Source: Hanleya hanleyi
Lineage: Eukaryota > Mollusca > Polyplacophora > Lepidopleurida > Hanleyidae
Direction: 5' to 3'
DNA: 64,000 nucleotides
NCBI GenBank assembly: GCA_036873755.1
Contig: JAVTVY010017222.1
Location: 1 to 64,000 of the forward strand
Position 1 is the first letter of the stretch, and each line of letters starts with the position of its first letter. Below the pieces are notes generated by a model. The model saw only the letters and a list, made by a program, of their open reading frames with translations, was not told where the DNA came from and did no database searches. Shown piece by piece: positions 30,893 through 39,727 of this stretch. The position numbers and the translations under genes are program-made.

Positions 30893-31965
30893 ATGAAGCG
30901 CTGGGAGAAGGTGTTGGACAACTTATACTACAGTCCCGACAGTCCGGCGGCCTATAGTGCCTTGTCGGCTCTCTATCGAGCGGCCAAACCCCAGGGGATA
31001 CAACGTGCCCAAGTCCGAGATTGGTTAAGAAAACAAGACACCTATACCTTAAATCGATCTGTCCGTCGCCATTTTCTACGGAACCGGGTCATTGTGGGAG
31101 GAATAGATGCCCAGTGGCAAGCGGATTTGGTCGATATGAGCGCCTTTGCCAAACACAACGATGGGAATCGGTATATCTTGACGTGCATCGATATCCTATC
31201 CAATTATGCGTGGGTGGTACCCATCCGGACGAAAACGGGGGCGAATCTCATAGCGGCGTTCAAAGACATCTTCAAGACCGGGCGCAAACCTTTGTATTTA
31301 CAAACCGACGAAGGCACGGAATTCCTCAACAGACCGTTCCAACAGTTTCTGAAAGCCCAGAAGGTGTTTTTCTTCCATACGTACAACGAGACCAAGGCTT
31401 CGTGGTGGAAAGGTTCAACAGGACATTCAAAGGCCGCATGTATAAATATTTCACCTATAAGAATACAAGGCGGTACATCGATGTTCTCCCGAAACTGGTG
31501 AGGGGTTACAATCGAGCCTATCATCGGAGTATAGAGAGAGCCCCCATTACCGTCACCCAACGCAATGAAGCCCAAGTCCGCCGTGTGTTGTACCCCAGGC
31601 CATCGCAGCGAACGACGAAGGCGGAGTACAAGGTCGGGGACCCTGTACGGATCAGTAAAGTCAAGGGCAAGTTCGAGAAAAGTTACTTGCCCAACTGGAG
31701 CGATGAGCACTTCCTGATTAAACTGCGCCTACCCCGACAGCGGCGGGTCTATGAACTGGAAGATCTCCAAGGGGAAACGTTGCTGGGGACGTTTTACGAG
31801 ACGGAATTACAGCCTGTTGTAAAAACACAGCAAGACTACTACACGGTGGAGCAGATTTTGAAAACGGAACGTCGACGTGGCGAACTGTTTCATTTCGTCA
31901 AATGGCAAGGCTGGCCCAGTTCTTTCAATTCCTGGGTCGCTGCCAACCAGGTGAAGCGACTATAA
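30893..31965 (+). pseudogene. Polinton chromodomain integrase, one frameshift
   Basis: Retroviral-type DDE integrase that would join element ends to host DNA. N-terminal helical region 1-65; the catalytic core has the first Asp at residue 78 (WQADLVDMS) and the second at 139 (YLQTDEGTEFL). The catalytic Glu (VVERFNRTFKGRM) lies in another frame after a break near 31,395-31,405. The C-terminal part carries an SH3-like segment (KVGDPVRISK) and a chromodomain (YTVEQILKTERRRGELFHFV, KWQGWPSSFNSW) ending at 31,965. The chromodomain is standard in Polinton integrases and may guide insertion to chromatin marks. The first reading frame alone ends at 31,501 and lacks the Glu, so this copy is not functional. 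Confidence 0.9.
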
Positions 31966-31967
31966 AG
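31961..31967 (+). promoter_or_regulatory. TATA box overlapping integrase stop
   Basis: TATAAAG overlaps the integrase stop codon. TTCATTCCAC, initiator-like, follows after about 25 bp, and the next ATG is at 32,016. Confidence 0.5.
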
Positions 31968-32015
31968 CCACACACCACTGCCGTCCTCCTTCATTCCACG
32001 TCCGACCACAGTGCT

Positions 32016-32588
32016 ATGGACCAACAGCAGCTGCCTCTGAACACAGCGTCTCCCAAAACGCGCTAAGCGCAAGTGGTCTTTGGGGTGCTATTGCTAACCC
32101 TGCTGAGTGTGTTGTACGGAGGTGTGTTTTACGACGTAGCCTATGTCAGCACGTTACTTAACCAACTGAGAACACCAGCCACCAGTGAAACCGGTCTACA
32201 GAGAGCACCAGTCGTATCGAGCCCAGTCACCACCACCACACCCCGTGCACAAGCCACGTCGAGCTCCACACCTACACCAAGTACGCCCACTACGTCTGAA
32301 GACCCACCGGATTTCATACCTCACAGTGAACCGACAACCACGACCCACGTTGTACCCACCCCCAGCACCATCCCTGACAGTGTACAGACAACGACGACCG
32401 ACGTTGTACCCACCACCACTCCAGTTCACTCGTACGAGATTTACAAGAGCGGGTTACCGCGACAACGGATACACCTCGAACCATGGACCCACGGTGGCAG
32501 CATCCCTTCACGTGTCTCATCGCAGGACCGACGGGCTCCGGCAAAACGCACTTCGTCCGGAAGCTCCTTCAACACGCCGACAGCATGA
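32016..32588 (+). pseudogene. mucin-like single-pass membrane protein, early stop
   Basis: The ATG at 32,016 opens MDQQQLPLNTASPKTR and meets a stop at 32,064-32,066. The same frame then continues to 32,588 through a hydrophobic segment (VVFGVLLLTLLSVLYGG) and a ~100-residue Thr/Ser/Pro-rich stretch (TTTTPRAQATSSSTPTPST). This is the shape of a signal-anchored, heavily O-glycosylated surface protein. The final ~35 codons overlap the ATPase start at 32,483 in another frame. It could be a virion or infected-cell surface glycoprotein; this is inference from composition only. No family recognised. Confidence 0.5.
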
Positions 32589-33087
32589 TCACCCCACCTA
32601 TTGCTCGAGTCGTGTGGTGTTACGGAGAATGGCAGGAAGCGTATGCAGCAATGCCCCATATCACGTTCGTGGAAGGCCTACCTAACCTGGCCGATTTGGA
32701 ACGCGACACCTTGGTGGTTCTGGATGATCTCATGGCGGAGACGGACGCGCGGGTGACCCAACTCTTTACCAAAGCCATCATCGACGGCTCAGCATCATCT
32801 ACATTGTGCAGAATCTGTTCAGTAAAAACAAAGAACATCGGAACATCAGCTTAAATGCTCACTACCTGGTGGTCTTCAAAAACCCGAGAGATACCACTCA
32901 ACTGCTGCACCTGGCGAGACAGATGTATCCCGGCCGCACACCCTTTGCGTTAGAAGCCTTTAAAGATGCGACAACTCCTCAGCACGGGTATATGCTCTTC
33001 GACCTCAAGCAAGCCACCCCCGACCACCTTCGACTACTGACCGGCATCTTTCCCGGAGAGACCCACCACGTGTACATGCAAAAATAA
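32483..33087 (+). pseudogene. Polinton genome-packaging ATPase (FtsK/HerA type), one frameshift
   Basis: Walker A GPTGSGKT at residues 15-22 and Walker B LVVLDDLM at 77-84, followed by FTKA, in the order of the A32/FtsK-HerA packaging ATPases that pump DNA into double-jelly-roll capsids. After a break near 32,771-32,776 the frame continues with LSIIYIVQNLFSKNKEHRN, NAHYLVVFKNPRD and TTPQHGYMLFDL to a stop at 33,087. Total length of about 200 aa is normal for Polinton ATPases. It has no N-terminal zinc finger, unlike the copy at 58,781-59,335. A poly(A) signal follows at 33,148. Confidence 0.88.
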
Positions 33088-33147
33088 TGTAAACACATCC
33101 ACAATGGCTCCCCCAGCTGGGGTCTGTGTGTTTTGATGATGGGGAAT

Positions 33148-33153
33148 AATAAA
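33148..33153 (+). terminator. poly(A) signal after ATPase
   Basis: AATAAA 60 bp after the ATPase stop; marks a likely transcript end before the next promoter at 33,198. Confidence 0.6.
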
Positions 33154-33197
33154 AAGAATGAATACCACAGCAGGGTTGATTTTTTGTCTCTGAGGTG

Positions 33198-33206
33198 GAT
33201 AAAAAG
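33198..33206 (+). promoter_or_regulatory. TATA-like box for virion gene block
   Basis: GATAAAAAG, with CTAGCATTAG about 25 bp later and the ATG at 33,242. Confidence 0.45.
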
Positions 33207-33241
33207 AGCAGAGTTGTGGGTTCTAGCATTAGTTGTACAGG

Positions 33242-33583
33242 ATGTCTGTGCGAGTACGGCAGCACGCTCCCACGCTCCGTGTATTGAAGACGGCTCCACC
33301 CGAGTTAGTCCGAACCATTGTACGCGGTGCGAACCCTGACCTTGTACGCTGTCTGTGCGAGATCGGGTACAACCTGTTAAAAGGCAACGTTCCACTGACT
33401 CCGGCTCAGAAGACCAAGTTGGCCAAGCATAAGACAGGCCTCCGAACCCTAGTCCATAAGCGGGTCCCACAAACACAAAAGAAAAAGGTGTTACAGAAAG
33501 GCGGCTTTCTCGGGGCCATCTTAGCACCGTTGGCCGCTTCTGTGTTGGGTCCAGTACTGGGTGGACTCTTCGGTCGACAATGA
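33242..33583 (+). CDS. pX/pVI-like amphipathic virion protein
   Basis: 113 aa from the ATG at 33,242 (upstream in-frame codons are non-AUG). N-terminal helical part (LRVLKTAPPELVRTIVRGAN, LVRCLCEIGYNLLKG), then a basic middle (KLAKHKTGLRTLVHKRVPQT, QKKKVLQKGG) and a glycine/alanine-rich hydrophobic end (FLGAILAPLAASVLGPVLGG). Proteins of this layout occur next to the capsid genes of adintoviruses and Polintons and are compared with adenovirus pX/pVI-type core or membrane-active proteins. Its stop overlaps the next start as ATGA, so it is translated in a tight cluster. Intact. Confidence 0.7.
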   Translation: MSVRVRQHAPTLRVLKTAPPELVRTIVRGANPDLVRCLCEIGYNLLKGNVPLTPAQKTKLAKHKTGLRTLVHKRVPQTQKKKVLQKGGFLGAILAPLAASVLGPVLGGLFGRQ

Positions 33584-34425
33584 ACCACACGAAAAAAATG
33601 GTGCTCGTCGAACCACGGTTCCTTCAAAACCTCCAATCGCCCTACCCTGTCCCACCTACGGTGAAGACCATAAACACCCTCGATGGAGAGATGCAACAGA
33701 TCTTACAGAGACCGGGGTTAAGCGACAGTGAGAAAGTACAACGGTACAATGAGACGCTTCAACGGTACATGACGTTCATGGACCAATACAAAACCCTGTC
33801 TACCCCAGCAACAGCACCACCACCACCACCACCCCCACCACCACGTGACAGACCGCTGACCTCAGCACCGTTCCAACAGCCGGGTGAGGTAGCCCCCACA
33901 GCCCCACAGTGGGTGGAAGACGAAGTGCTGAAGAGTGTACCTGCCTCGTTCAAGAAACAAGCTGGCCTGGTATTACAACGGATGAAACAGAATCCTAACA
34001 TGACTTGGAATGATAAAGGCGAACTCCTTGTACAGAATCAGGTGGTCCCCGGCACCCACATGACGGATTTAGTGAATGACTTGATGCGTAAACGCAGATC
34101 GCACACGGATCCTCGAGGATGGGAGGTCTTCGCTCAAGGCTTAAAAGACATGCATGTACCACAGGAATTGGTGGGGAACCCCCACCGCTGGGCCTTTATG
34201 CAGCAAACCCAGCAATCGCCGAGTGGCCCACTACCTTCTTGGGAATCCGAATGGGAACCGGGGTCACCCCCCAAAACACCACCACAACGGGCACCTTCTT
34301 TTCGCGCCTATAAAAAACCACCCTTGATCAAGACACCCCACATCTCCAGAGCCGTGACACGTAGCAAGTCACCGCGACGAACACGACGCCGGACACAACC
34401 GCCCAAGGCCTGGAAGACCTACTAA
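33580..34425 (+). CDS. conserved Polinton virion-cluster protein (proline-tract)
   Basis: 281 aa. It starts MNHTKKMVLVEPRFLQNLQS, has a helical segment (MQQILQRPGLSDSEKVQRYN), a run of nine prolines near residue 85, then a second conserved block (VPASFKKQAGLVLQRMKQNP, WNDKGELLVQNQVVPGTHMT, RRSHTDPRGWEVFAQGLKDM) and a basic C-terminus (SPRRTRRRTQPP). I recognise the arrangement as a protein regularly found in the capsid gene block of invertebrate Polintons/adintoviruses; its role is not established, though the basic tail suggests DNA or core association. Intact. Overlaps the preceding stop by ATGA. ATG 33,598 is an alternative start. Confidence 0.7.
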   Translation: MNHTKKMVLVEPRFLQNLQSPYPVPPTVKTINTLDGEMQQILQRPGLSDSEKVQRYNETLQRYMTFMDQYKTLSTPATAPPPPPPPPPRDRPLTSAPFQQPGEVAPTAPQWVEDEVLKSVPASFKKQAGLVLQRMKQNPNMTWNDKGELLVQNQVVPGTHMTDLVNDLMRKRRSHTDPRGWEVFAQGLKDMHVPQELVGNPHRWAFMQQTQQSPSGPLPSWESEWEPGSPPKTPPQRAPSFRAYKKPPLIKTPHISRAVTRSKSPRRTRRRTQPPKAWKTY

Positions 34426-34458
34426 AACCAACAGCAGCAGCAGGACAGCTCAGTCGCC

Positions 34459-35243
34459 ATGTTTTACCTCACCCTACCCAGTAACAGTTCGCTGGATGTG
34501 TTTCCTGACAACACCGTGGCCAAGTACGTGACCCAGTTACCGCAACCGTTGCATTTACCTGGACGATGGGAATGTGGCATTGTGGATATCCAATACCCTT
34601 ACTCGTGGTACAACGTGCGAGCCAATGAAGTCTGGTACGAGGTGACCTACGAAGGAAAAGACACCCGACTCACCCTCCCCGAAGACCAATACGATACTCC
34701 CAAGGAGTTCATCGGTGGGCTGTCAAGACTGTTGCATTATAAGGCTCTACGGCAGGTCACGAATAGTTCAAAACCCATCCAAGCCTATCCCTTCAAGAAT
34801 CGCGTGGACTTCGATTACAACGCACACAACGACAAGGCACAGCTTACCGTCACCGACAACGCGAGTGTCGTACTGAGTCCTATCCTACAGCAAATGCTGG
34901 GTTTCGATCTACAGACGTTCGCTGGTCCCACCGAACACCATGGCGAGATCCCAATATGGATATGAAGTCGGGTATGTACGGACTCTACTCGGACGTGGTG
35001 GACAACCACATCGTGGGCGATATCAACACACCTCTGTTACGGGTGGTCCCCATTAAAAATAAGTATGGCGATCAAGTCACCCATAGTTTCACCCACATGC
35101 TCTACCTGCCTGTACGACAAACCCACATCAACACGATCACGGTGGATATAAGAGATGACACGGGACGACCGGTGGCATTCCAACGCGGGAAAGTGGTGCT
35201 GACACTTCATTTTCGACAAGCACGTGCTCCCCACTTTATATAA
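34459..35243 (+). pseudogene. Polinton penton (single jelly-roll minor capsid), one frameshift
   Basis: Starts MFYLTLPSNSSLDVFPDNTV, with KYVTQLPQPLHLPGRWECGI and VDIQYPYSWYNV in the first 70 residues, a pattern typical of the penton protein of Polintons and adintoviruses. The frame breaks near 34,945-34,955 after FAGPTEHHG. The other frame continues with GMYGLYSDVVDNHIVGD, TPLLRVVPIKNKYGDQVTH and IRDDTGRPVAFQRGKVVLTL to a stop at 35,243. The penton would occupy capsid vertices. Length of about 260 residues in total fits the family. The stop shares bases with the next ATG (TAATG). Confidence 0.88.
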
Positions 35244-35647
35244 TGAAGGTGCCTTACGAGTGCGATGCACGCAGCTATATGGACTATTATGCCCAACAGG
35301 CCGGGGGTGGCTTTCCGGTGTTTAGTGGTGCACGCATACAACGTGGACATGGACTGGGGAACATACTCGGGAGCATCGTCAAAACGTTCCTGCCCTTGGT
35401 GACACGTGGGGTGAAAGCAATCGGCAAACAAGCGGTACGCAGTGGACTGGAAGTGGCCGGTGATGTCTTAGGGGGTACGGCACCCAAAGAAGCCTTGAAA
35501 CGGCGGGCCAAAGAAGCGGAAGGCGTCTTGGTGGCCAAAGCACGACGCACCGTAGGGAATAAAAGAGCTGCCCCACCGAGACCACGCACCAATCGACGAC
35601 CGACCCAGCGACGACGCACATCGAAGACCCGGGATATCTTTTCTTAA
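35243..35647 (+). CDS. basic amphipathic minor virion protein (pVI/pX-like)
   Basis: 134 aa. Starts MKVPYECDARSYMDYYAQQA, then GFPVFSGARIQRGHGLGNIL and an amphipathic stretch (GSIVKTFLPLVTRGVKAIGK). It ends in an extremely basic tail (RTNRRPTQRRRTSKTRD). The RGHGLG motif and position between penton and major capsid are typical of this Polinton/adintovirus gene. By analogy it may be a minor capsid or core protein cleaved by the adenain-like protease: GLG-type sites exist, but cleavage is not shown. Intact. Confidence 0.75.
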   Translation: MKVPYECDARSYMDYYAQQAGGGFPVFSGARIQRGHGLGNILGSIVKTFLPLVTRGVKAIGKQAVRSGLEVAGDVLGGTAPKEALKRRAKEAEGVLVAKARRTVGNKRAAPPRPRTNRRPTQRRRTSKTRDIFS

Positions 35648-35650
35648 AAC

Positions 35651-36959
35651 ATGTCCTTGATCCACGCCGAGTCCTGCCCCTCCACCAACAGTGAATTTGA
35701 TCTGTGGACCGTACCGCCCACCCAGACCAGTGCCGAACAAGGATTATGGGTGGAGCATCTCCCGATCTCCAGCATCAACGCAACAGGGCCCATCGAGTTC
35801 ACCATCAGTAATGCGGATACGACCTATGTGGATTTAGCCCATACATACTTGTATGTGAAAGCCAAGATCACCAATGGAGATGGCACCAGAATCGCCGACC
35901 AAGCAACGGTGGGCCCCACGAATCTCTGGCTGCACTCGATGTTTCAACAGGTGGATATATTTCTCAGCGGCAAACTCATCAGTGACTCGACCAACACGTA
36001 CCCCTATCGAGCCTACATCGAGACGCTGTTGTCGCATGGGCGAGAGGCTAAAAAATCTCAACTGACAGCCGCTTTATTCTACCAGGACAAAGCCGAGCAC
36101 ATGGGCGCAGAGAACGACAATACGGGATATAGCAAACGGAAGGCTTTGACCGCGAACGGCGTCTCGGTGGATCTCATGGGTCGACTGCACGCAGACATGT
36201 TCATGCAAGACCGGTACCTCTTGAACAAGGTCCCCATCAAAATCCGACTGATACGGGCGCCTCCGACCTTCGCCTTGATGGCCACTAACGTAGAGGGGCA
36301 TGCAGCTGACTATAAGATTGTCATCGAAGACGCAGTCCTGTATGTCCGAAAAGTGAAACCGAATCCAGCCGTTCAATTGGGACACATGAAAGCCTTGGAA
36401 ACAAAACCAGCCCAGTACCCTATCCGACGTGTACAAACCAAAGTGTTCTCTGTGCCTGCTGGAAATATGGGCGCCAACAAAGAAAACCTGTTCCTGGGGG
36501 AACTACCCAAGCGATTGATCCTGGCCTGTGTGGAAAATACCAGTTTCAGCGGAGCCTACCCAGAGAATCCGTTTTAAACATTTCGGCATCAATTTTGTGG
36601 CCCTGCATGTGGATGGACAACAGGTGCCAGCCACGGCCTTAACACCGAACTTTGGGCGCGCGAATTTCATTCGAGCCTATCAGAGCCTGTTTACAGCCAC
36701 CGGTCAAATCAACCAGGACGAAGGGAATTTCACCAGTCGGGAGGACTACGGGAACGGATAAACGTTGTTCTGTTTCGATTTGACCCCCACCTTAGAGAAC
36801 GACCATCAGCTGGCCCTGGCCAAGCAAGGCAATTTACGGTTGGAAATCCACTTTCAACGAGCCCTCCGGAGCACCGTTAATGTGATCTGCTACGCCGAGT
36901 TTGACAACATCATTCAAGTGGACAAGGCGCGCAACGTCCTGTGTGACTTCTCCACCTAA
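35651..36959 (+). pseudogene. Polinton major capsid protein (double jelly roll), frameshift and stop
   Basis: Starts three bases after the previous stop: MSLIHAESCPSTNSEFDLWT, then EFTISNADTTYVDLAHTYLY, LWLHSMFQQVDIFLSGKLIS and YPYRAYIETLLSHG, the characteristic first jelly roll of the Polinton/adintovirus hexon-like capsid. The frame is lost near 36,560-36,577 after FSGAYPENPF. It resumes in another frame with FGINFVALHVDGQQVPA and FTSREDYGNG, is interrupted by an in-frame stop at 36,759-36,761, and ends with RSTVNVICYAEFDNIIQVD at 36,959. About 435 codons overall, normal for the family. Would form the hexon-like capsid lattice. Two independent lesions make this copy non-functional. Confidence 0.9.
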
Positions 36960-36960
36960 C

Positions 36961-37434
36961 ATGGATACAGACCAGATAACCACCGTGCTGGAGAATGACC
37001 CAGGGACACGTATGGTCTTTCAAGGGGTGTTCGCCCGAGATGTGTTCCCATTAGACCGTATGTATCCTGCTGTTTACGTTCTCAACACGGACCCGATGGA
37101 TCGGCCCGGTGAACATTGGGTGGCCGTGTACTTGACAGAACAGCAGGGCGAATACTTTGACCCGTACGGCCTGCCACCCCTCCATCCCGATTTAACAGAC
37201 TTCATGGATCAAGGCACAGAGACGTGGTGTTGGAACAGTCAAACGTTGCAAAGCCTGACCAGCAGCGTGTGCGGACAATATTGCTTGTTTTACCTGTACC
37301 ATCGATGCCGGGGAAGAACCTTATCTACCATCGTACAGATGTTTGACGAGTACCCCAAGGCCGAGGACCGCGATGTACTCGTATATGACTGGGCCGCCCA
37401 TCATTTCAATGTACAAGTCCCGTTCTGGGTTTGA
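36961..37434 (+). CDS. adenain-like cysteine protease (virion maturation)
   Basis: 157 aa with intact catalytic layout: His52 in GEHWVAV, acidic Asp67 in YFDPYG, Gln97 and Cys104 in SSVCGQYCLF. The seven-residue Gln-Cys spacing equals that of adenovirus protease (C5 family). Expected to cleave minor capsid proteins during maturation. It begins one base after the major-capsid stop and is the last gene of the plus-strand block. It is followed by tandem hairpins (37,482-37,566) and a poly(A) signal (37,606). One of the few genes in this element with no visible lesion. Confidence 0.9.
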   Translation: MDTDQITTVLENDPGTRMVFQGVFARDVFPLDRMYPAVYVLNTDPMDRPGEHWVAVYLTEQQGEYFDPYGLPPLHPDLTDFMDQGTETWCWNSQTLQSLTSSVCGQYCLFYLYHRCRGRTLSTIVQMFDEYPKAEDRDVLVYDWAAHHFNVQVPFWV

Positions 37435-37481
37435 ATTCTTTCAATGTACACACGCCTGCTGTTTTGGGCTTAAGTTTAAAA

Positions 37482-37566
37482 GCCCCCTGTTCTGGGCTTC
37501 AGTTTACAAGCCCCACTGTTCTGGGCTTCAGTTCTTTCAATGTACAAGCCCCTTGTTCTGGGCTTG
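37482..37566 (+). repeat. three tandem hairpins in the protease 3' UTR
   Basis: Three copies of AAGCCCC(N)TGTTCTGGGCTT, each a stem AAGCCC/GGGCTT with a 7-9-nt loop, spaced by about 30 bp. A related GTTTTGGGCTTAAG segment lies at 37,460. They lie between the stop (37,434) and AATAAA (37,606). Confidence 0.8.
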
Positions 37567-37605
37567 AGTTTTCACGTGGTTGTTCTCACGTTGTTGTTGT
37601 TACTG

Positions 37606-37611
37606 AATAAA
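37606..37611 (+). terminator. poly(A) signal of the capsid/protease block
   Basis: AATAAA preceded by (GTT)n, 172 bp beyond the protease stop. Confidence 0.6.
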
Positions 37612-37904
37612 AACAAAATGAGATCTCACCAAAAAACCCTGTCTTGTGTGTTTTATTCCTAATGCATCAATGCCCAATGTGGAGATTCCGTCAAACTGAA
37701 ATCAGTGGTGTAGGATGGGGCCAAAATGTAACCCATCAAGGTTAGAATGCAAGAGCACTATAGTAAAAATAGAGAGCCAATGAAATCAGCCCACAGACCA
37801 AGTAGGTGTTTTTGGTCTAGGTTTGGAGCGGGCATTTCATTGAGGTACGTGTATACGGTGAGTGAAGACTCGTCCAACACGTATAGATGAAGTTGATGAC
37901 TATA
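37612..37904. other. no gene between protease block and right terminal repeat
   Basis: About 290 bp without a convincing ORF. No trace of polymerase coding on either strand. Confidence 0.5.
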
Positions 37905-39727
37905 AACCCGCGCGCGCGCGCTGCGGTGGTGGGGCCGGGGCCCGCCGGGAAAGTTAGAGGTCGTGTGTTTGAGCATTCACCCCAACCGGAAGTGACGTCA
38001 TTTTTACATCCAGTTGAATCCACCCAAACCGGAAGTGACGTCACACACACTTGCGCAACCCCAGTACATGACAAACACAGACAAGTCTGGACATGTCCAA
38101 AGGTCACGCCTCATTCACCCAAACCGGAAGTGACGCCACAACCCACGTGACCTGCGCAGCAGAATGGAATCGACACCCTAGTCTAGCCCCAAAGGTCACG
38201 CCTCAAACCAAAATGGCGGCTCCAAAATGGCGACATGCCAGGGAAAAACTCCCAGTACATGACAGACACAGACAAGTCTAGACATGTCCAAAGATCCCGA
38301 CCCATTCACCCAAACCGGAAGTGACGTCACACACTTGTTCATTGGACCATTAGTGGCTCCCCTAGCTCCAACACGTCTAGCGGGACCCATACAGGGTCCA
38401 GTTTTCGACACTAGATGACCACATCCCGACGAAATGGCCAGTTTTCGACACCGGATGTGCCGCCATCTTGAACATACGTGCCGCCATCTTGGATATGTTC
38501 CATAATGCACCGGGTCAAAATACTCGCTTCTGATTGGACGAGAGCTCTGCGACGGATTTGAAATACTCGCTTCTGATTGGACGAGAGCTCCGCATTGCGT
38601 CTGCGCATGCGCAGAATGATATTCCTACCGCATACCCAACCCATAAGATGCCCCTTCACCTAGGCTTCACATGGATACCTCATACAACTCCATCGGCCCA
38701 TTAGGGGCTCCCCTACATCCCATCACGGCTATTTTCATACCCTTGGGCCACCGCGCATGCGCAGAAGGCCGATAGTTCAACCCCACACCCAGCCCATCAG
38801 ATGCCCCTTCACGAATGCTTCACTTTGATACCTCACTCGACCCCATTGGACCATTAGGGCTCCCCTAGCTCCAAAACGGCTATTTCCATACCCTTCGGCC
38901 ACCGCGCATGCGCAGAATGCCGATATGTCAACCCCACACCCAGCCCATTAGATGCCCCTTCACATAAGCTTCACTTTGATACCTCACTCGACCCCATCGG
39001 TCCATGAATAGCTCCCCTAGCTCCAACACGGCTATTTTCATACCCTTGGGCCACCGCGCATGCGCAGAAGGCCGATAGTTCAACCCCACACCGAGCCCAT
39101 TAGATGCCCCTTCACCTAGGCTTTACTTTGATACCTCACTCGACCCCATCGGACCATTAGGGACTCCCCTACATCCCAAAACGGCTATTTTCATACCCTT
39201 CGGCCACCGCGCATGCGCAGAAGGCCGATATGTCAACCCCACACCCAGCCCATCAGATGCCCCTTCACGAAGGCTTCACCTTGATACCTCACTCGACCCC
39301 ATTGGACCATTAGGGACCCCCTACATCCCGAAACGGCTATTTTCATACCCTTCGGCCACTGCGCATGCGCAGAAGGCCGATATGTCAACCCCACACCCAG
39401 CCCATTAGATGCCCCTTCACATAAGCTTCACTTTGATACCTCACTCGACCCCATCCGACCATTTTATCTAGGGACTACTTTTTCTCCGCGGAAGCTTTTT
39501 CCCCGAGACCGAATCACCGCCAAAACCGCGGCCAGACCGCATCACCGCGGATGAATACATCCTGAATACATCCCCTCCAACAATTGGAACTCTCCTGGAT
39601 TGGAGGTAGCTTTTGGTCCTTCTGCCGGAACTATACTGCACTTGACCTCTCCTCCCGCCTCGTTTCCGCCCCAAATGACCTCTACATTCGGGTGAAAGGG
39701 TAGTCCATTTAGCCTTTATACACTACT
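37905..39727 (-). repeat. Polinton right terminal inverted repeat (1.8 kb)
   Basis: Reverse complement of the left copy but longer: six ~152-bp units, each with GCGCATGCGCAGAA (near 38,602, 38,753, 38,904, 39,056, 39,208 and 39,359) against three in the left copy. Includes TGACGTCACTTCCGG-type and GCCGCCATCTTG motifs. The outer end reads AGTAGTGTATAAAG on the minus strand. Confidence 0.92.

Larger units (their letters stand above)
26282..39727. mobile_element. Polinton/Maverick (adintovirus-like) element, polB not seen
   Basis: 13.4 kb bounded by long terminal inverted repeats (26,282-27,676 and 37,905-39,727) whose outermost bases read AGTAGTGGACAAAG and AGTAGTGTATAAAG. Polinton ends are known to start 5'-AG with 6-bp target duplications. 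Inside are a chromodomain integrase, packaging ATPase, penton, double-jelly-roll capsid and adenain-like protease, the defining set of Polintons/adintoviruses. No DNA polymerase B ORF is present in the 10.2 kb between the repeats. The two 6-bp flanks (tgccaa left, tacgtg right) do not match. Five genes carry frameshifts or stops, so this copy is inactive. Compact gene packing and higher GC than the flanks fit viral ancestry. Confidence 0.92.

Noticed and set aside
32185..32685. 166-codon plus ORF across the mucin-like and ATPase genes
   Set aside because: Arg/Pro/His-rich out-of-frame shadow of the Thr/Pro coding frame.
27612..37904. A DNA polymerase B gene hidden in the Polinton
   Set aside because: No frame shows the DTDS-type or exonuclease motifs, and all long intervals are occupied by other genes. 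An HMM search would be needed to exclude short fragments.
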